From Rickettsiales bacterium (GTDB lineage Bacteria; Pseudomonadota; Alphaproteobacteria; Rickettsiales; UBA998), in contig JAIEPI010000168.1 of the NCBI GenBank assembly GCA_019749855.1, positions 1-29,728 of the forward strand: a stretch of 29,728 bases of DNA, given 5' to 3'. The notes beneath the pieces were generated by a model. It saw only the letters and a list, made by a program, of their open reading frames with translations, was not told the origin of the DNA and searched no databases. Positions 6,229 through 14,104 of this stretch are shown piece after piece. Each line of letters starts with the position of its first letter. Position 1 is the first letter of the stretch. A program made the translations under genes and the position numbers.

Positions 6229-6950
6229 CAGGCGGCAACTTTCAAGGCGTCAGTGGCATTAATCGTGCCTTCATAAAGCGCCCGTCCAATAATGACACCG
6301 TCCAGCCCGATGCCCGTGTAAGCCCGCGCGGCAACCAGATCTTCCAGACGAGTAATACCACCGGATAAAATCACCGGTGTGCTGATGGCTTCGGCTAATG
6401 CCACCGTCTCCGCCAGATTGGGCCCTTGCATGGCTCCATCACGTGCAATGTCTGTGTAGATGATCGCGGCAACGCCCGCATCTTCAAACTGGCGCGCCAA
6501 TGTCAGCGCCTGAACGTCTGATTCCTGCGCCCAGCCTTCCACGGCGACGCGGCCATTTTTAGCATCAATACCCACGGCAATCTGGTTGGGAAAGCGTTTG
6601 CATGCGTCTTTGACAAAGGCAGGGTCACGCAGGGCAATGGTGCCGAGAATCACCCGTGAGATGCCCGCTTCCAGCCAGTCCTCAATGTGCGTGATCGTGC
6701 GGATGCCCCCGCCGAGCTGCACTGGAATGGTGACCGCCTTGAGAATCGCTTTCACCGCGGCGGCATTCACGGGTGCCCCTTTAAAGGCGCCATTCAAATC
6801 CACGAGATGCAACCAGCGAAAGCCTGCGGTTTGAAATTCCATGGCTTGTTGTGCGGGGTTTTGTCCAAATACCGTGGCCTTGTCCATGTCACCGCGCAAC
6901 AGACGCACACAAGCGCCATCTTTGAGATCAATGGCTGGGTAGAGATTCAT
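6228..6950 (-). CDS. hisA: 1-(5-phosphoribosyl)-5-[(5-phosphoribosylamino)methylideneamino]imidazole-4-carboxamide isomerase (ProFAR isomerase)
   Basis: HisA carries out the Amadori rearrangement of ProFAR to PRFAR. The 240-residue barrel begins MNLYPAIDLKDGACVRL with catalytic D8; the second catalytic aspartate is D129 in IAVGIDAKNGRVAVEGW. Phosphate-binding GGGIR (80-84) and LSGGI are present. The frame opens 33 bases further upstream, but ATG 6950 has AAAGGG about nine bases before it and gives the family start, so I preferred it. Upstream, an 82-bp gap separates it from the GNAT gene; downstream it overlaps hisF by one base. Confidence 0.97.
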   Translation of the reverse strand: MNLYPAIDLKDGACVRLLRGDMDKATVFGQNPAQQAMEFQTAGFRWLHLVDLNGAFKGAPVNAAAVKAILKAVTIPVQLGGGIRTITHIEDWLEAGISRVILGTIALRDPAFVKDACKRFPNQIAVGIDAKNGRVAVEGWAQESDVQALTLARQFEDAGVAAIIYTDIARDGAMQGPNLAETVALAEAISTPVILSGGITRLEDLVAARAYTGIGLDGVIIGRALYEGTINATDALKVAA

Positions 6951-7032
6951 GGCATTGCCCTTTGTTTGCGATGTGGGATTCATCTGTTAGCAGACCATTG
7001 ATCTTTCACAAACCCAAAACTAACGCCGCTTC

Positions 7033-7566
7033 TCACTCGATATTGCTGGTCATTTCCAGTTTCTTGTAAAAATAATGTCCGGCCACCATACGCCCGCCGA
7101 CAAATTCATGAAAAGGCAATATCCCCCAGCATTGATAGCCCATTTCTTCATACAGATGAATGGCGGCTGTTTGTGTTTCTCGCACATTCAGCCGAATCAC
7201 TGAGAAACCCTGATGGGCCGCTTCGCGCTCGGCCAGTTGCAGCACCGCTTTGGCCAGCCCGTGTCCGCGCGCCCATGGTGCCACAAAATGTGACTCAAGC
7301 GATACGGCAAAATACGATGTTTCTTTGCTTTTGCTGGGTCGCACTAATTGTGCTGTCGCTGCGAGTGAGCCATCCAGCCATCCCGCAAAAAGCTGGCGCT
7401 CAGGCACCAGCAATACGCCCTTCCAATAGGATTCAAGCACTTCACGTAGCGGCGGGGCCAGCCAGTTAAAGCCAATACCATCCTCGATGGCCGCATGGGT
7501 GGAGTGACATAGATTATCCAAATCATCACCGGAGAAATGACCCAGCTTTTCGACGCGAATCGTCAT
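7033..7566 (-). CDS. GNAT family N-acetyltransferase
   Basis: A 177-residue cytoplasmic acetyl-CoA-dependent transferase. The acetyl-CoA pyrophosphate loop is visible as R100-G-H-G-L-A105 within VAPWARGHGLAKAVLQLAE, and the later strand-helix VIRLNVRETQTAAIHLYEEMGYQ is the usual motif B (growth into N...A..LYE..GF). The acceptor substrate is unknown. Its ATG overlaps the hisH stop codon (ATGA), so it is translated together with the histidine genes, and it sits between hisH and hisA, which are adjacent in many alphaproteobacteria. This points to co-regulation but does not prove a role in histidine metabolism. Confidence 0.9.
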   Translation of the reverse strand: MTIRVEKLGHFSGDDLDNLCHSTHAAIEDGIGFNWLAPPLREVLESYWKGVLLVPERQLFAGWLDGSLAATAQLVRPSKSKETSYFAVSLESHFVAPWARGHGLAKAVLQLAEREAAHQGFSVIRLNVRETQTAAIHLYEEMGYQCWGILPFHEFVGGRMVAGHYFYKKLEMTSNIE

Positions 7567-8186
7567 GATAACCCCAGAAAATTATGCAATAACACGTGGC
7601 CAACCCCCTGGCTTTTTTCCGGATGGAATTGCGTGCCAAAGATGTGGTCGCGCCCGACAATGGCCACGAGTGGCTGACCATAATCAGTGGTGGCGAGGCA
7701 ATCAGCTTCATCGTCGCACACCGCATGGTAGCTATGCACGAAATAAGCATGTGCTTCATCAACGATGCCATGCAGCAAAGGGTGTGAGGGCTGCGTGCGT
7801 TGCAAGGTGTTCCAGCCCATGTGCGGCACTTTTAGGCCTGATGCCTCCATGCGTCGTACCTCGCCCTTCAACCAGCCTAGGCCTGCATGGGTGCCGTGCT
7901 CCAGCCCGCGCTCAAACAACATCTGCATGCCCACGCATATGCCAAGAAAGGGAACGCCTGCCACATGCACCCGTTGCTCCAGCGCCTCGATCATGTCTGG
8001 TACGGCGCGCAGGCCACGCATGCAATCGGCGAACGCGCCGACACCCGGCAGCACGATATGTGTGGCGTCACGCAGGTCGCTTGCCTGCGAGGTGATGCAT
8101 AAATCAGCCTCTGGTGCGACACGACGAAGGGCAGCGGCGGCAGAATGCAGATTCCCTGCGCTGTAATCAATGAGGGCGATACGCAT
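7563..8186 (-). CDS. hisH: Imidazole glycerol phosphate synthase, glutamine amidotransferase subunit
   Basis: HisH hydrolyses glutamine and passes ammonia to HisF. The 207-residue class I amidotransferase starts MRIALIDYSAGNLHS, has the oxyanion/early loop PGVGAFADCM (47-56), the nucleophile C84 in PFLGICVGMQMLFE, the HisH-specific PHMGWN (121-126), and the catalytic pair H188 and E190 in FGTQFHPEKSQ. The frame extends upstream into the DUF2628 gene, but the ATG at 8186 gives the family N-terminus and lies one base after the upstream stop codon. Downstream it overlaps the GNAT gene. Intact catalytic triad. Confidence 0.97.
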   Translation of the reverse strand: MRIALIDYSAGNLHSAAAALRRVAPEADLCITSQASDLRDATHIVLPGVGAFADCMRGLRAVPDMIEALEQRVHVAGVPFLGICVGMQMLFERGLEHGTHAGLGWLKGEVRRMEASGLKVPHMGWNTLQRTQPSHPLLHGIVDEAHAYFVHSYHAVCDDEADCLATTDYGQPLVAIVGRDHIFGTQFHPEKSQGVGHVLLHNFLGLS

Positions 8187-8187
8187 G

Positions 8188-8610
8188 TTAGGCGTGCGCG
8201 CCCAGCGGGGAGGCGGCGTGCATGCTGGCAGCAATCTGGCCGAGATGCCGGTCGTAATAACGGCGCTCCGCGTCGAGCAGACTATCAGAGATGACCACAT
8301 CGCTGATGATGTAGCCGCGCTTTTCCAGCGTGTCGCGCCGTAAGTCATTGGCGGCCATGCCGATCATCAGGCGGATACCCAGATCCAGCACAAAACTGCT
8401 GAGCAGCGTTAGGTCGCCATAATGACTGGCCAGCCGCACACAAATGGACAAGCCGAAAAACAGAAAGGCTGGCAGCCAAATGCGATGGTACAACGCCCAG
8501 AAGAAGCCGAAAATGAAAGCGTAGAAGTTAAACCCCTCCGCCACAAACACCGGCGCTTCATAGGGCCGGGCGAGCTTAGGGTCCAAATGGACGCTGTAGA
8601 GTCGGGTCAT
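8188..8610 (-). CDS. DUF2628 inner-membrane protein
   Basis: A 140-residue membrane protein of unknown function. The N-terminus, MTRLYSVHLDP followed by the stretch VAEGFNFYAFIFGFFWALYH, is the DUF2628 signature; hydrophobic segments at about 27-62 and 65-90 suggest two or three membrane helices, and the C-terminal 45 residues are polar. It lies between hisB and hisH with 13 bp and one base of spacing, a placement known for DUF2628 genes in other alphaproteobacteria. Two starts are possible: ATG 8610 (used) or an in-frame GTG at 8619, five bases after the hisB stop. No function is established for the family; co-translation with his genes is the main clue. Confidence 0.9.
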   Translation of the reverse strand: MTRLYSVHLDPKLARPYEAPVFVAEGFNFYAFIFGFFWALYHRIWLPAFLFFGLSICVRLASHYGDLTLLSSFVLDLGIRLMIGMAANDLRRDTLEKRGYIISDVVISDSLLDAERRYYDRHLGQIAASMHAASPLGAHA

Positions 8611-8623
8611 AAACTGCACTGAC

Positions 8624-9217
8624 TTATCCCTTCAAACTACCTTTGGTGGAGGGTATTTCACCCTCTTTGCGAGAGTCAATGGCGATGGCGCTTCGCAGGC
8701 AACGCGCCAGCCCTTTAAAGCATGACTCCACAATATGATGGTTGTTCACCCCGTATAAATTCTCGATATGCACCGTCGCGCCGAGGTTAAAGGCAAAGGC
8801 CTGAAACCACTCGCGGAATAGTTCGCTGTCCATTTCGCCGAGGCGCGGCTGGGTGAAGGCCACCTTCCAGATGAAATAAGGGCGGCCGGAGATGTCAATC
8901 GCCACCCGCGTCAGCGTCTCATCCATCGGAATGTAGGCATGCCCCCAGCGCTGAATGCCGCGGCGTTCGCCCAACGCATCGGCGACTGCTTGTCCCAGCG
9001 CAATGCCGCTATCCTCGGTGGTGTGGTGCGCATCGATATGCAGATCACCTTTGGCGCGCAGGGTAATATCCATCAAACTATGGCGCGAGAGCTGCTCCAG
9101 CATATGATCGAGAAAACCAATGCCGGTGGAGATGTCATAGATACCGGTGCCGTCGAGGGCGACGGTGGCGGCGATTTCCGTTTCTTTAGTTTTGCGGGTG
9201 AGCGTGGCTTTACGCAT
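8624..9217 (-). CDS. hisB: Imidazoleglycerol-phosphate dehydratase
   Basis: HisB dehydrates imidazole glycerol phosphate to imidazole acetol phosphate; it is a Mn-dependent 24-mer. The 197-residue product is the stand-alone dehydratase (no histidinol-phosphatase domain). The two metal-binding repeats are visible: HHTTED at 64-69 and NHHIVES at 159-165 (H160, H161, E164), with FLDHML at 35-40 and RHSLMD after it. It is the first gene of the - strand his run; its promoter must lie in the short gap before the divergent lipoprotein gene. Intact, normal length. Confidence 0.98.
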   Translation of the reverse strand: MRKATLTRKTKETEIAATVALDGTGIYDISTGIGFLDHMLEQLSRHSLMDITLRAKGDLHIDAHHTTEDSGIALGQAVADALGERRGIQRWGHAYIPMDETLTRVAIDISGRPYFIWKVAFTQPRLGEMDSELFREWFQAFAFNLGATVHIENLYGVNNHHIVESCFKGLARCLRSAIAIDSRKEGEIPSTKGSLKG

Positions 9218-9286
9218 TGATTTATGCTATCCTCATTAAAGACTACACTATACGCATTCAGCCCAATGGATGAAACGGTTTTTTCT

Positions 9287-9577
9287 ATGAGACACCTGAT
9301 ACTACCGATTTTAGCCTTATTTTTGTTAAGTGCTTGCGGCGAAGGGCAGGAGTGGGGCCAGTGGTTTCCTGAGGAAGAAAAAGACGAAGATGTGCAGTTT
9401 TTCTGCGATTATTACGGCAATTGTCCCAAAGAGCGCTCTGAGAAATGTGATTTCTACGGTAATTGCAGCAAAGATGAGAAAGATACGAGCATCTGGGGCC
9501 GCAAACCTGTGCAGGGCAATGTGTATGGCACCACTAAAACATGCGACTTTTACGGCAACTGCACGGGCGGTGAGTAG
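9287..9577 (+). CDS. Small lipoprotein with three C-D-[YF]-Y-G-N-C repeats, unknown function
   Basis: Not recognised as a named family. From ATG 9287 the 96-residue product has a lipoprotein signal peptide with lipobox LLSAC (lipidation at C17). The mature part is acidic and carries the same heptapeptide three times: CDYYGNC (40-46), CDFYGNC (54-60) and CDFYGNC (86-92), each with cysteines five residues apart. Paired cysteines around Y-G-N could form small disulfide loops or bind a metal, which is inference. An in-frame ATG at 9266 and another start at 9224 exist, but the signal peptide fits 9287 best. It is divergent from hisB and converges on the HELAH protein gene seven bases downstream. 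Confidence 0.8.
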   Translation: MRHLILPILALFLLSACGEGQEWGQWFPEEEKDEDVQFFCDYYGNCPKERSEKCDFYGNCSKDEKDTSIWGRKPVQGNVYGTTKTCDFYGNCTGGE

Positions 9578-9583
9578 GTCCCC

Positions 9584-10909
9584 CTACGCGGCCTGATTAT
9601 GCCCTCGCTGTGCTGAAACTGCCCTTCCGTTAAGGATCACTTCTTCTGTGCTAATTTGTGTTGCCGCAGTAGGAATGACCCCGCCTAGCGCGACAATCTG
9701 TTGATCGAGGGCAGCTTCTAATCCTTTGCCGCCTTCGCTAAAATAGGTTGGATCAATCCTTGTACTAAGCAGTTTGTTCCATCCTTTGCTATGACCAGTC
9801 AAATAAGGATTTTCTTTATCATAGGCAGCACGAAGCGCGGCAAATTTGGCGGCGATCACTGGTTCATCGAAGGCCAGAAATTTTGTCCATTGTTCAGGAC
9901 GACGGTTGTTTTGTTCATGCAGTTGTGCAATGGCTTGTTTAGTATAATCCTCATAATTCTTGCCATCACGTCCAGAAACAACAGCGTACCGCACGAATGC
10001 CGTTTGAATAGTAGGCGTAAAAGAGGCTGTGAATTGATCAGCTGAAAGCTTAGAAACCCGCCCATACTCTTCCAGAGATAAATGTTTTAGTGCCAACAGC
10101 TCCTTACCATTCATGTAATCCCACAGGTCAGATACTTTCATATCTCCATAAATCTTATAGGCTGTTGTTAACATTTCTTTCTTGCTGGGTTCTACCACTC
10201 TTAATTCGCAGTTTAATAATGCGCGCACTTTGACCGCCAATGGCCAAACTAGATTGTAAATGGCTTCAGAGTCTTTGTCTCGCGGCTGAGAGAGGTCGGG
10301 CAACGCTTCACCCCATTTGGTTGGGCTGCCTACCTCAGGGATCACCGATGGATTAACCGTAGAGCCAAATTCGCTTTTGGCCGTATGCCGCGCTTCAAAC
10401 AGCGATAGGGGATGCTCGCTATTGGCGACCGTGATCGCCGCTTGATGCATCTGAGATTGTTCAGAGTTTAGGTCATTTGTTCGGGTATATGTTGCATATC
10501 GCTGTCGAACCAAACTACAGAACTCACTATTAGGGCCATGTAGAGCATATTTTGGATCAAACAGACTCTCAAAGTTTATTACCCAAGCCTCAGCCATATT
10601 ATTACCATCATAGCCAAAATCATGGGGTATGGGATTTCGTTGCAGCTTCATGAAGGCTAGGCCTAAGATCAGGTGCGCCAATTCATGCTCAAAACGTGTC
10701 TCAGACAGTTGTTTTGTCAGCCCTACACCGAACTGATACAATTTGGCGTGCCGCGCCACAAACTCACGGACCGTTAGACCGCGCTCAATGGCATAGAGCA
10801 ACTCACAGTGTAACGGATCGAGATGCACCGGCCCGCGTGGGCCAACGAGTTTGCCATTGTCATCCCTCAGCGGCTGCTGCTGTAATGCGATTTTGAGAGG
10901 TAATGCCAT
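9584..10909 (-). CDS. Uncharacterised protein with an HELAH (zincin-like HExxH) motif
   Basis: No family recognised. The 441-residue product has no signal peptide or membrane segment, so it is probably cytosolic or exported by a non-Sec route. Residues 73-86 read FEHELAHLILGLAF, an HExxH zinc-peptidase motif in a hydrophobic helix (H75, E76, H79); E107 in NMAEAWVINFE, 28 residues on, could be the third ligand of a gluzincin. The remaining 300 residues are mostly predicted-helical by eye and Gln/Lys/Glu-rich, with no repeat. The start is ATG 10909, supported by AGGAG eight bases upstream; a longer frame exists to 10954. The middle of the gene is visibly more AT-rich than uvrB next to it, hinting at acquisition. 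Protease activity is inference. Confidence 0.78.
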   Translation of the reverse strand: MALPLKIALQQQPLRDDNGKLVGPRGPVHLDPLHCELLYAIERGLTVREFVARHAKLYQFGVGLTKQLSETRFEHELAHLILGLAFMKLQRNPIPHDFGYDGNNMAEAWVINFESLFDPKYALHGPNSEFCSLVRQRYATYTRTNDLNSEQSQMHQAAITVANSEHPLSLFEARHTAKSEFGSTVNPSVIPEVGSPTKWGEALPDLSQPRDKDSEAIYNLVWPLAVKVRALLNCELRVVEPSKKEMLTTAYKIYGDMKVSDLWDYMNGKELLALKHLSLEEYGRVSKLSADQFTASFTPTIQTAFVRYAVVSGRDGKNYEDYTKQAIAQLHEQNNRRPEQWTKFLAFDEPVIAAKFAALRAAYDKENPYLTGHSKGWNKLLSTRIDPTYFSEGGKGLEAALDQQIVALGGVIPTAATQISTEEVILNGRAVSAQRGHNQAA

Positions 10910-11034
10910 GATACTTGCTCCTGTGCGTGAGGCATTACCACAGGTCTGTGTCATTAGTGTGACAAACGCAGCAAAGCGGGGTGGCGGAATTTTAGGCTAA
11001 CAGGCTGTTTAACATAAATAAGATGCGAAAGACG

Positions 11035-13071
11035 TCAGGCCGCGCCTTTTTTCTGCTTTGCCAGCAGCTTATTAATCTGGTCGCGCAGTTTTGCCGCTTC
11101 CTCAAATTCCAGATCGGCGGCGGCTTTGAGCATTTTGGCGCGCAGATGCTGTAACATGCTCTCGGGATCGCCGGCGTCATATTCATCACGCGCTGAATCG
11201 GCGGCGCGCGCCGGCAGGCTCGCCGATAGGTGATCATTGTAGTAGGGCGAGAGCTGCGTGGTGTCGCCTTCCTGCTCCTGCTGGATGGCTTGGGCGATGG
11301 CGCGACGCACCGTTTGCGGGGTGATGCCGTGCTCGTCGTTATAGGCTTGTTGTTTGGCGCGGCGGCGGTCGGTTTCATCAAGCGCGGCTTTCATCGAGTC
11401 CGTCATGCGATCCGCATAGAGGATCACCTTGCCCTCGGCATTACGGGCAGCGCGGCCAATGGTTTGAATCAGTGAGGTGCGTGAGCGCAGGAAGCCTTCT
11501 TTGTCGGCATCGAGAATGGCGACCAGCCCGCATTCGGGAATGTCCAGTCCCTCGCGCAGGAGATTCACCCCGACCAGAACATCGAACGTGCCCAGCCGCA
11601 AATCACGCAGAATATCAATGCGCTCCAGCGTATCGACATCAGAATGCAGGTAGCGCACCTTGATGCCCAGCTCATCCATGTATTCGGTGAGTTGCTCGGC
11701 CATTTTTTTGGTGAGCGTCGTCACCAGCACGCGGAAGCCCTTGGCCACTTGCAGGCGAATTTCACTGAGCACATCATCGACCTGCGTATCGATGGGGCGA
11801 ATTTCCACCGGCGGATCGAGCAGACCGGTGGGGCGAATGATCTGCTCAGCAAACACGCCATTGGTCCAGCCCAGCTCGATGGGGCCAGGCGTCGCCGAGA
11901 CAAACACCGTTTGCGGACGGCGCTCGTCCCATTCCTCAAATTTCATGGGGCGATTATCCATCGCTGAGGGCAGGCGGAACCCATATTCCACTAACACCGA
12001 TTTTCGTGCTTTATCGCCATTATACATGCCGCGAATCTGTGGCACTGTCACATGGCTCTCATCAATAAAAAGCAGGGCATTCTTGGGTAAATACTGAAAC
12101 AGAGTAGGCGGCGGCTCGCCCGGGCGCTGCGCGGTGAGATGGCGCGAATAATTCTCGATGCCTTTACAGGTGCCTGTTTCAGTGAGCATCTCGAGATCAA
12201 ATGTCGTGCGTTGCTGTAGCCGCTGCGCTTCCAGCAGCTTGCCTTGTTCATAGAGCGAATCCAGTCGTACTTTCAGTTCCTCTTTGATGGTGCCAATGGC
12301 GCGCTCGATGGTGGGGCGCGGCGTCACATAGTGGCTGTTTGCATAGACGGTCACCGTCTCCATACTGCCCTGACCTTCACCAGTGAGGGGATCAAAGGCA
12401 TAAATATCATCCACATCATCACCGAAAAATGACAAACGCCACGCCTGATCCTCCAAGTGGGCAGGGTAAATGTCCACTGTATCACCGCGTACGCGGAACG
12501 AACCGCGCTGGAAGTTGAGATCGTTACGTTTATATTGCAATTCAATCAGTTGCCGCAGAAAGTCAGCCATGGATAGCGGCTGGTTTTTAGACAACGTGAT
12601 TTTCATCGCAGAGTAGGTCTCTACTGAGCCAATACCGTAAATGCAGGACACGGAGGCCACCACAATCACGTCCTGACGCTCTAGCAGTGAGCGAGTGGCC
12701 GAGTGACGCATCCGGTCAATCTGCTCATTAATGGCCGAGTCTTTTTCGATAAAGGTATCGGTACGCGGAACATACGCCTCCGGCTGGTAGTAATCATAGT
12801 AGGAGACAAAAAACTCCACCGCATTATGCGGAAAAAAGCTTTTCATCTCATGATAAAGCTGTCCGGCCAGCGTTTTGTTATGCGCCATAATCATGGCGGG
12901 GCGCTGAGTCTGCTGAATGATGTGCGCCATGGTGAATGTTTTGCCGGAGCCGGTGACGCCCAGCAACACCTGATCACGGGCGTTATCGCGGATGCCACTC
13001 ACCAACTGGGTGATGGCCTGAGGTTGATCACCGGCAGGAGAGTAGTCAGAGACAATTTCTAATTTTTGCAC
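11035..13071 (-). CDS. uvrB: Excinuclease ABC subunit B
   Basis: UvrB is the damage-verifying helicase-like subunit of nucleotide excision repair, working with UvrA and UvrC. The 678-residue product has Walker A GVTGSGKT (38-45, K44), the beta-hairpin YYDYYQPEAYVP used to pry DNA strands, Walker B FIDESHVTVPQIRGM, helicase motif VLVGVNLLREGLDIPE, motif VI QTIGRAARN, and a C-terminal UVR domain (DLEFEEAAKLRDQI) that contacts UvrC. It starts at GTG 13071: an in-frame stop lies just upstream, and GGGG precedes the start. Single-gene unit between the Tad operon and the HELAH gene. SOS box not seen in the 74-bp upstream gap. Confidence 0.98.
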   Translation of the reverse strand: MQKLEIVSDYSPAGDQPQAITQLVSGIRDNARDQVLLGVTGSGKTFTMAHIIQQTQRPAMIMAHNKTLAGQLYHEMKSFFPHNAVEFFVSYYDYYQPEAYVPRTDTFIEKDSAINEQIDRMRHSATRSLLERQDVIVVASVSCIYGIGSVETYSAMKITLSKNQPLSMADFLRQLIELQYKRNDLNFQRGSFRVRGDTVDIYPAHLEDQAWRLSFFGDDVDDIYAFDPLTGEGQGSMETVTVYANSHYVTPRPTIERAIGTIKEELKVRLDSLYEQGKLLEAQRLQQRTTFDLEMLTETGTCKGIENYSRHLTAQRPGEPPPTLFQYLPKNALLFIDESHVTVPQIRGMYNGDKARKSVLVEYGFRLPSAMDNRPMKFEEWDERRPQTVFVSATPGPIELGWTNGVFAEQIIRPTGLLDPPVEIRPIDTQVDDVLSEIRLQVAKGFRVLVTTLTKKMAEQLTEYMDELGIKVRYLHSDVDTLERIDILRDLRLGTFDVLVGVNLLREGLDIPECGLVAILDADKEGFLRSRTSLIQTIGRAARNAEGKVILYADRMTDSMKAALDETDRRRAKQQAYNDEHGITPQTVRRAIAQAIQQEQEGDTTQLSPYYNDHLSASLPARAADSARDEYDAGDPESMLQHLRAKMLKAAADLEFEEAAKLRDQINKLLAKQKKGAA

Positions 13072-13145
13072 GAGGCCCCAAAAAGCAGAGAGTCATTCAT
13101 GATATAGGGATGTGCGCCAGCTAATTCCAGCCAGCTACAGGCGAA

Positions 13146-14102
13146 TTATTTGCCGTCACCAAAGATACCGCCTGCGGCCTTCACCGTGATATATGCCGGA
13201 CCCATAATAATGATAAACAGGGCTGGCAGCAGCAGTAAAATCAGAGGAATTGTCATGAGGGCTGGCAAACGTCCTGCCTTATTTTCAATAATCAGAATGC
13301 GTGTATGACGGTAATCATCGGAGAGAACACGCAGCGTATCGCTGAGTCCGGTGCCAAAACGCTCAGTTTGGATAAGCGCGGCTACCAGTGAGCGAAACGG
13401 CACCAGATTTGTACGTTCACCCAGATTTATCAGGGCGCGGGTACGGTCATTCAACAGTGTCAGCTCAAGCCGCGTGCGATTGAGTTCTTCATTAATCTCG
13501 GGGTAGGCGCGGCCTATCTCAGCGGTGACACGAGCCAGAGCGGCGTCCAGTGCCAAGCCGGATTCCACGCAGACCACCATCAGATCGAGCGTATCGGGGA
13601 AGGCACGCAGCAGATTCTTTTTGCGGCGTTGGGTGGCGTTGTACACAAATAACTGGGCGCCAAAGACGCCTATAATCATTAATAGCAAACCACCAATCCA
13701 GTATGCGTATTGGAGTGAGGTTGTGTCTTTTATCATGAAGAGAAAGGCGCCAAGAATGGAGACGAAGTAGCCAATCAGGCGGCGATAGATCAGGAAGTAT
13801 GCCGCGGCATCAGGCGAGAAAATACCGGCATGCTGGAGTTGTGGTTTAAGCTCTTTCTTGGACTCTTCAACGTTGACGCCAATGATTCGCAAAAAACGCT
13901 CTATGCCGAGAGCCGTTTCAGAAGGCTCATCCGTAATCTCCGTGAGCGCATCAGCTCCATCGGGAGTGTAATACTCCTGAGACATACCCGTGGCATGCTT
14001 GAGATGCTCCAGTGTTTGTTTTTTTCCAAAATAAGCGTCTAAGCCCAGATAAACTGCAAACACGACGACACCAAGGAAAATGGCCAGCAACAGTGGTGAC
14101 AT
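13146..14102 (-). CDS. tadC: Tad pilus assembly inner-membrane protein TadC
   Basis: TadC is a GspF-type polytopic membrane protein that with TadB forms the inner-membrane platform on which the TadA/CpaF ATPase acts. The 318-residue protein has an N-terminal anchor (about 2-22), two central helices (about 103-150), the cytosolic T2SS-F domain with FPDTLDLMVVCVESGLALDAALARV and FGTGLSDTLRVLSDD, and a C-terminal hydrophobic pair ending near 306. It starts two bases after the tadB stop and is the last gene of the operon. TadC and TadB share the same fold and N-terminal layout (both begin MSPLLLA), consistent with ancient duplication. Confidence 0.93.
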   Translation of the reverse strand: MSPLLLAIFLGVVVFAVYLGLDAYFGKKQTLEHLKHATGMSQEYYTPDGADALTEITDEPSETALGIERFLRIIGVNVEESKKELKPQLQHAGIFSPDAAAYFLIYRRLIGYFVSILGAFLFMIKDTTSLQYAYWIGGLLLMIIGVFGAQLFVYNATQRRKKNLLRAFPDTLDLMVVCVESGLALDAALARVTAEIGRAYPEINEELNRTRLELTLLNDRTRALINLGERTNLVPFRSLVAALIQTERFGTGLSDTLRVLSDDYRHTRILIIENKAGRLPALMTIPLILLLLPALFIIIMGPAYITVKAAGGIFGDGK

Positions 14103-14104
14103 AA

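Noticed and set aside
7565..8166. Open frames on the + strand opposite hisH (up to 176 codons)
   Set aside because: They are antisense to a gene with intact catalytic motifs and read as Cys/Arg/Pro-rich noise.
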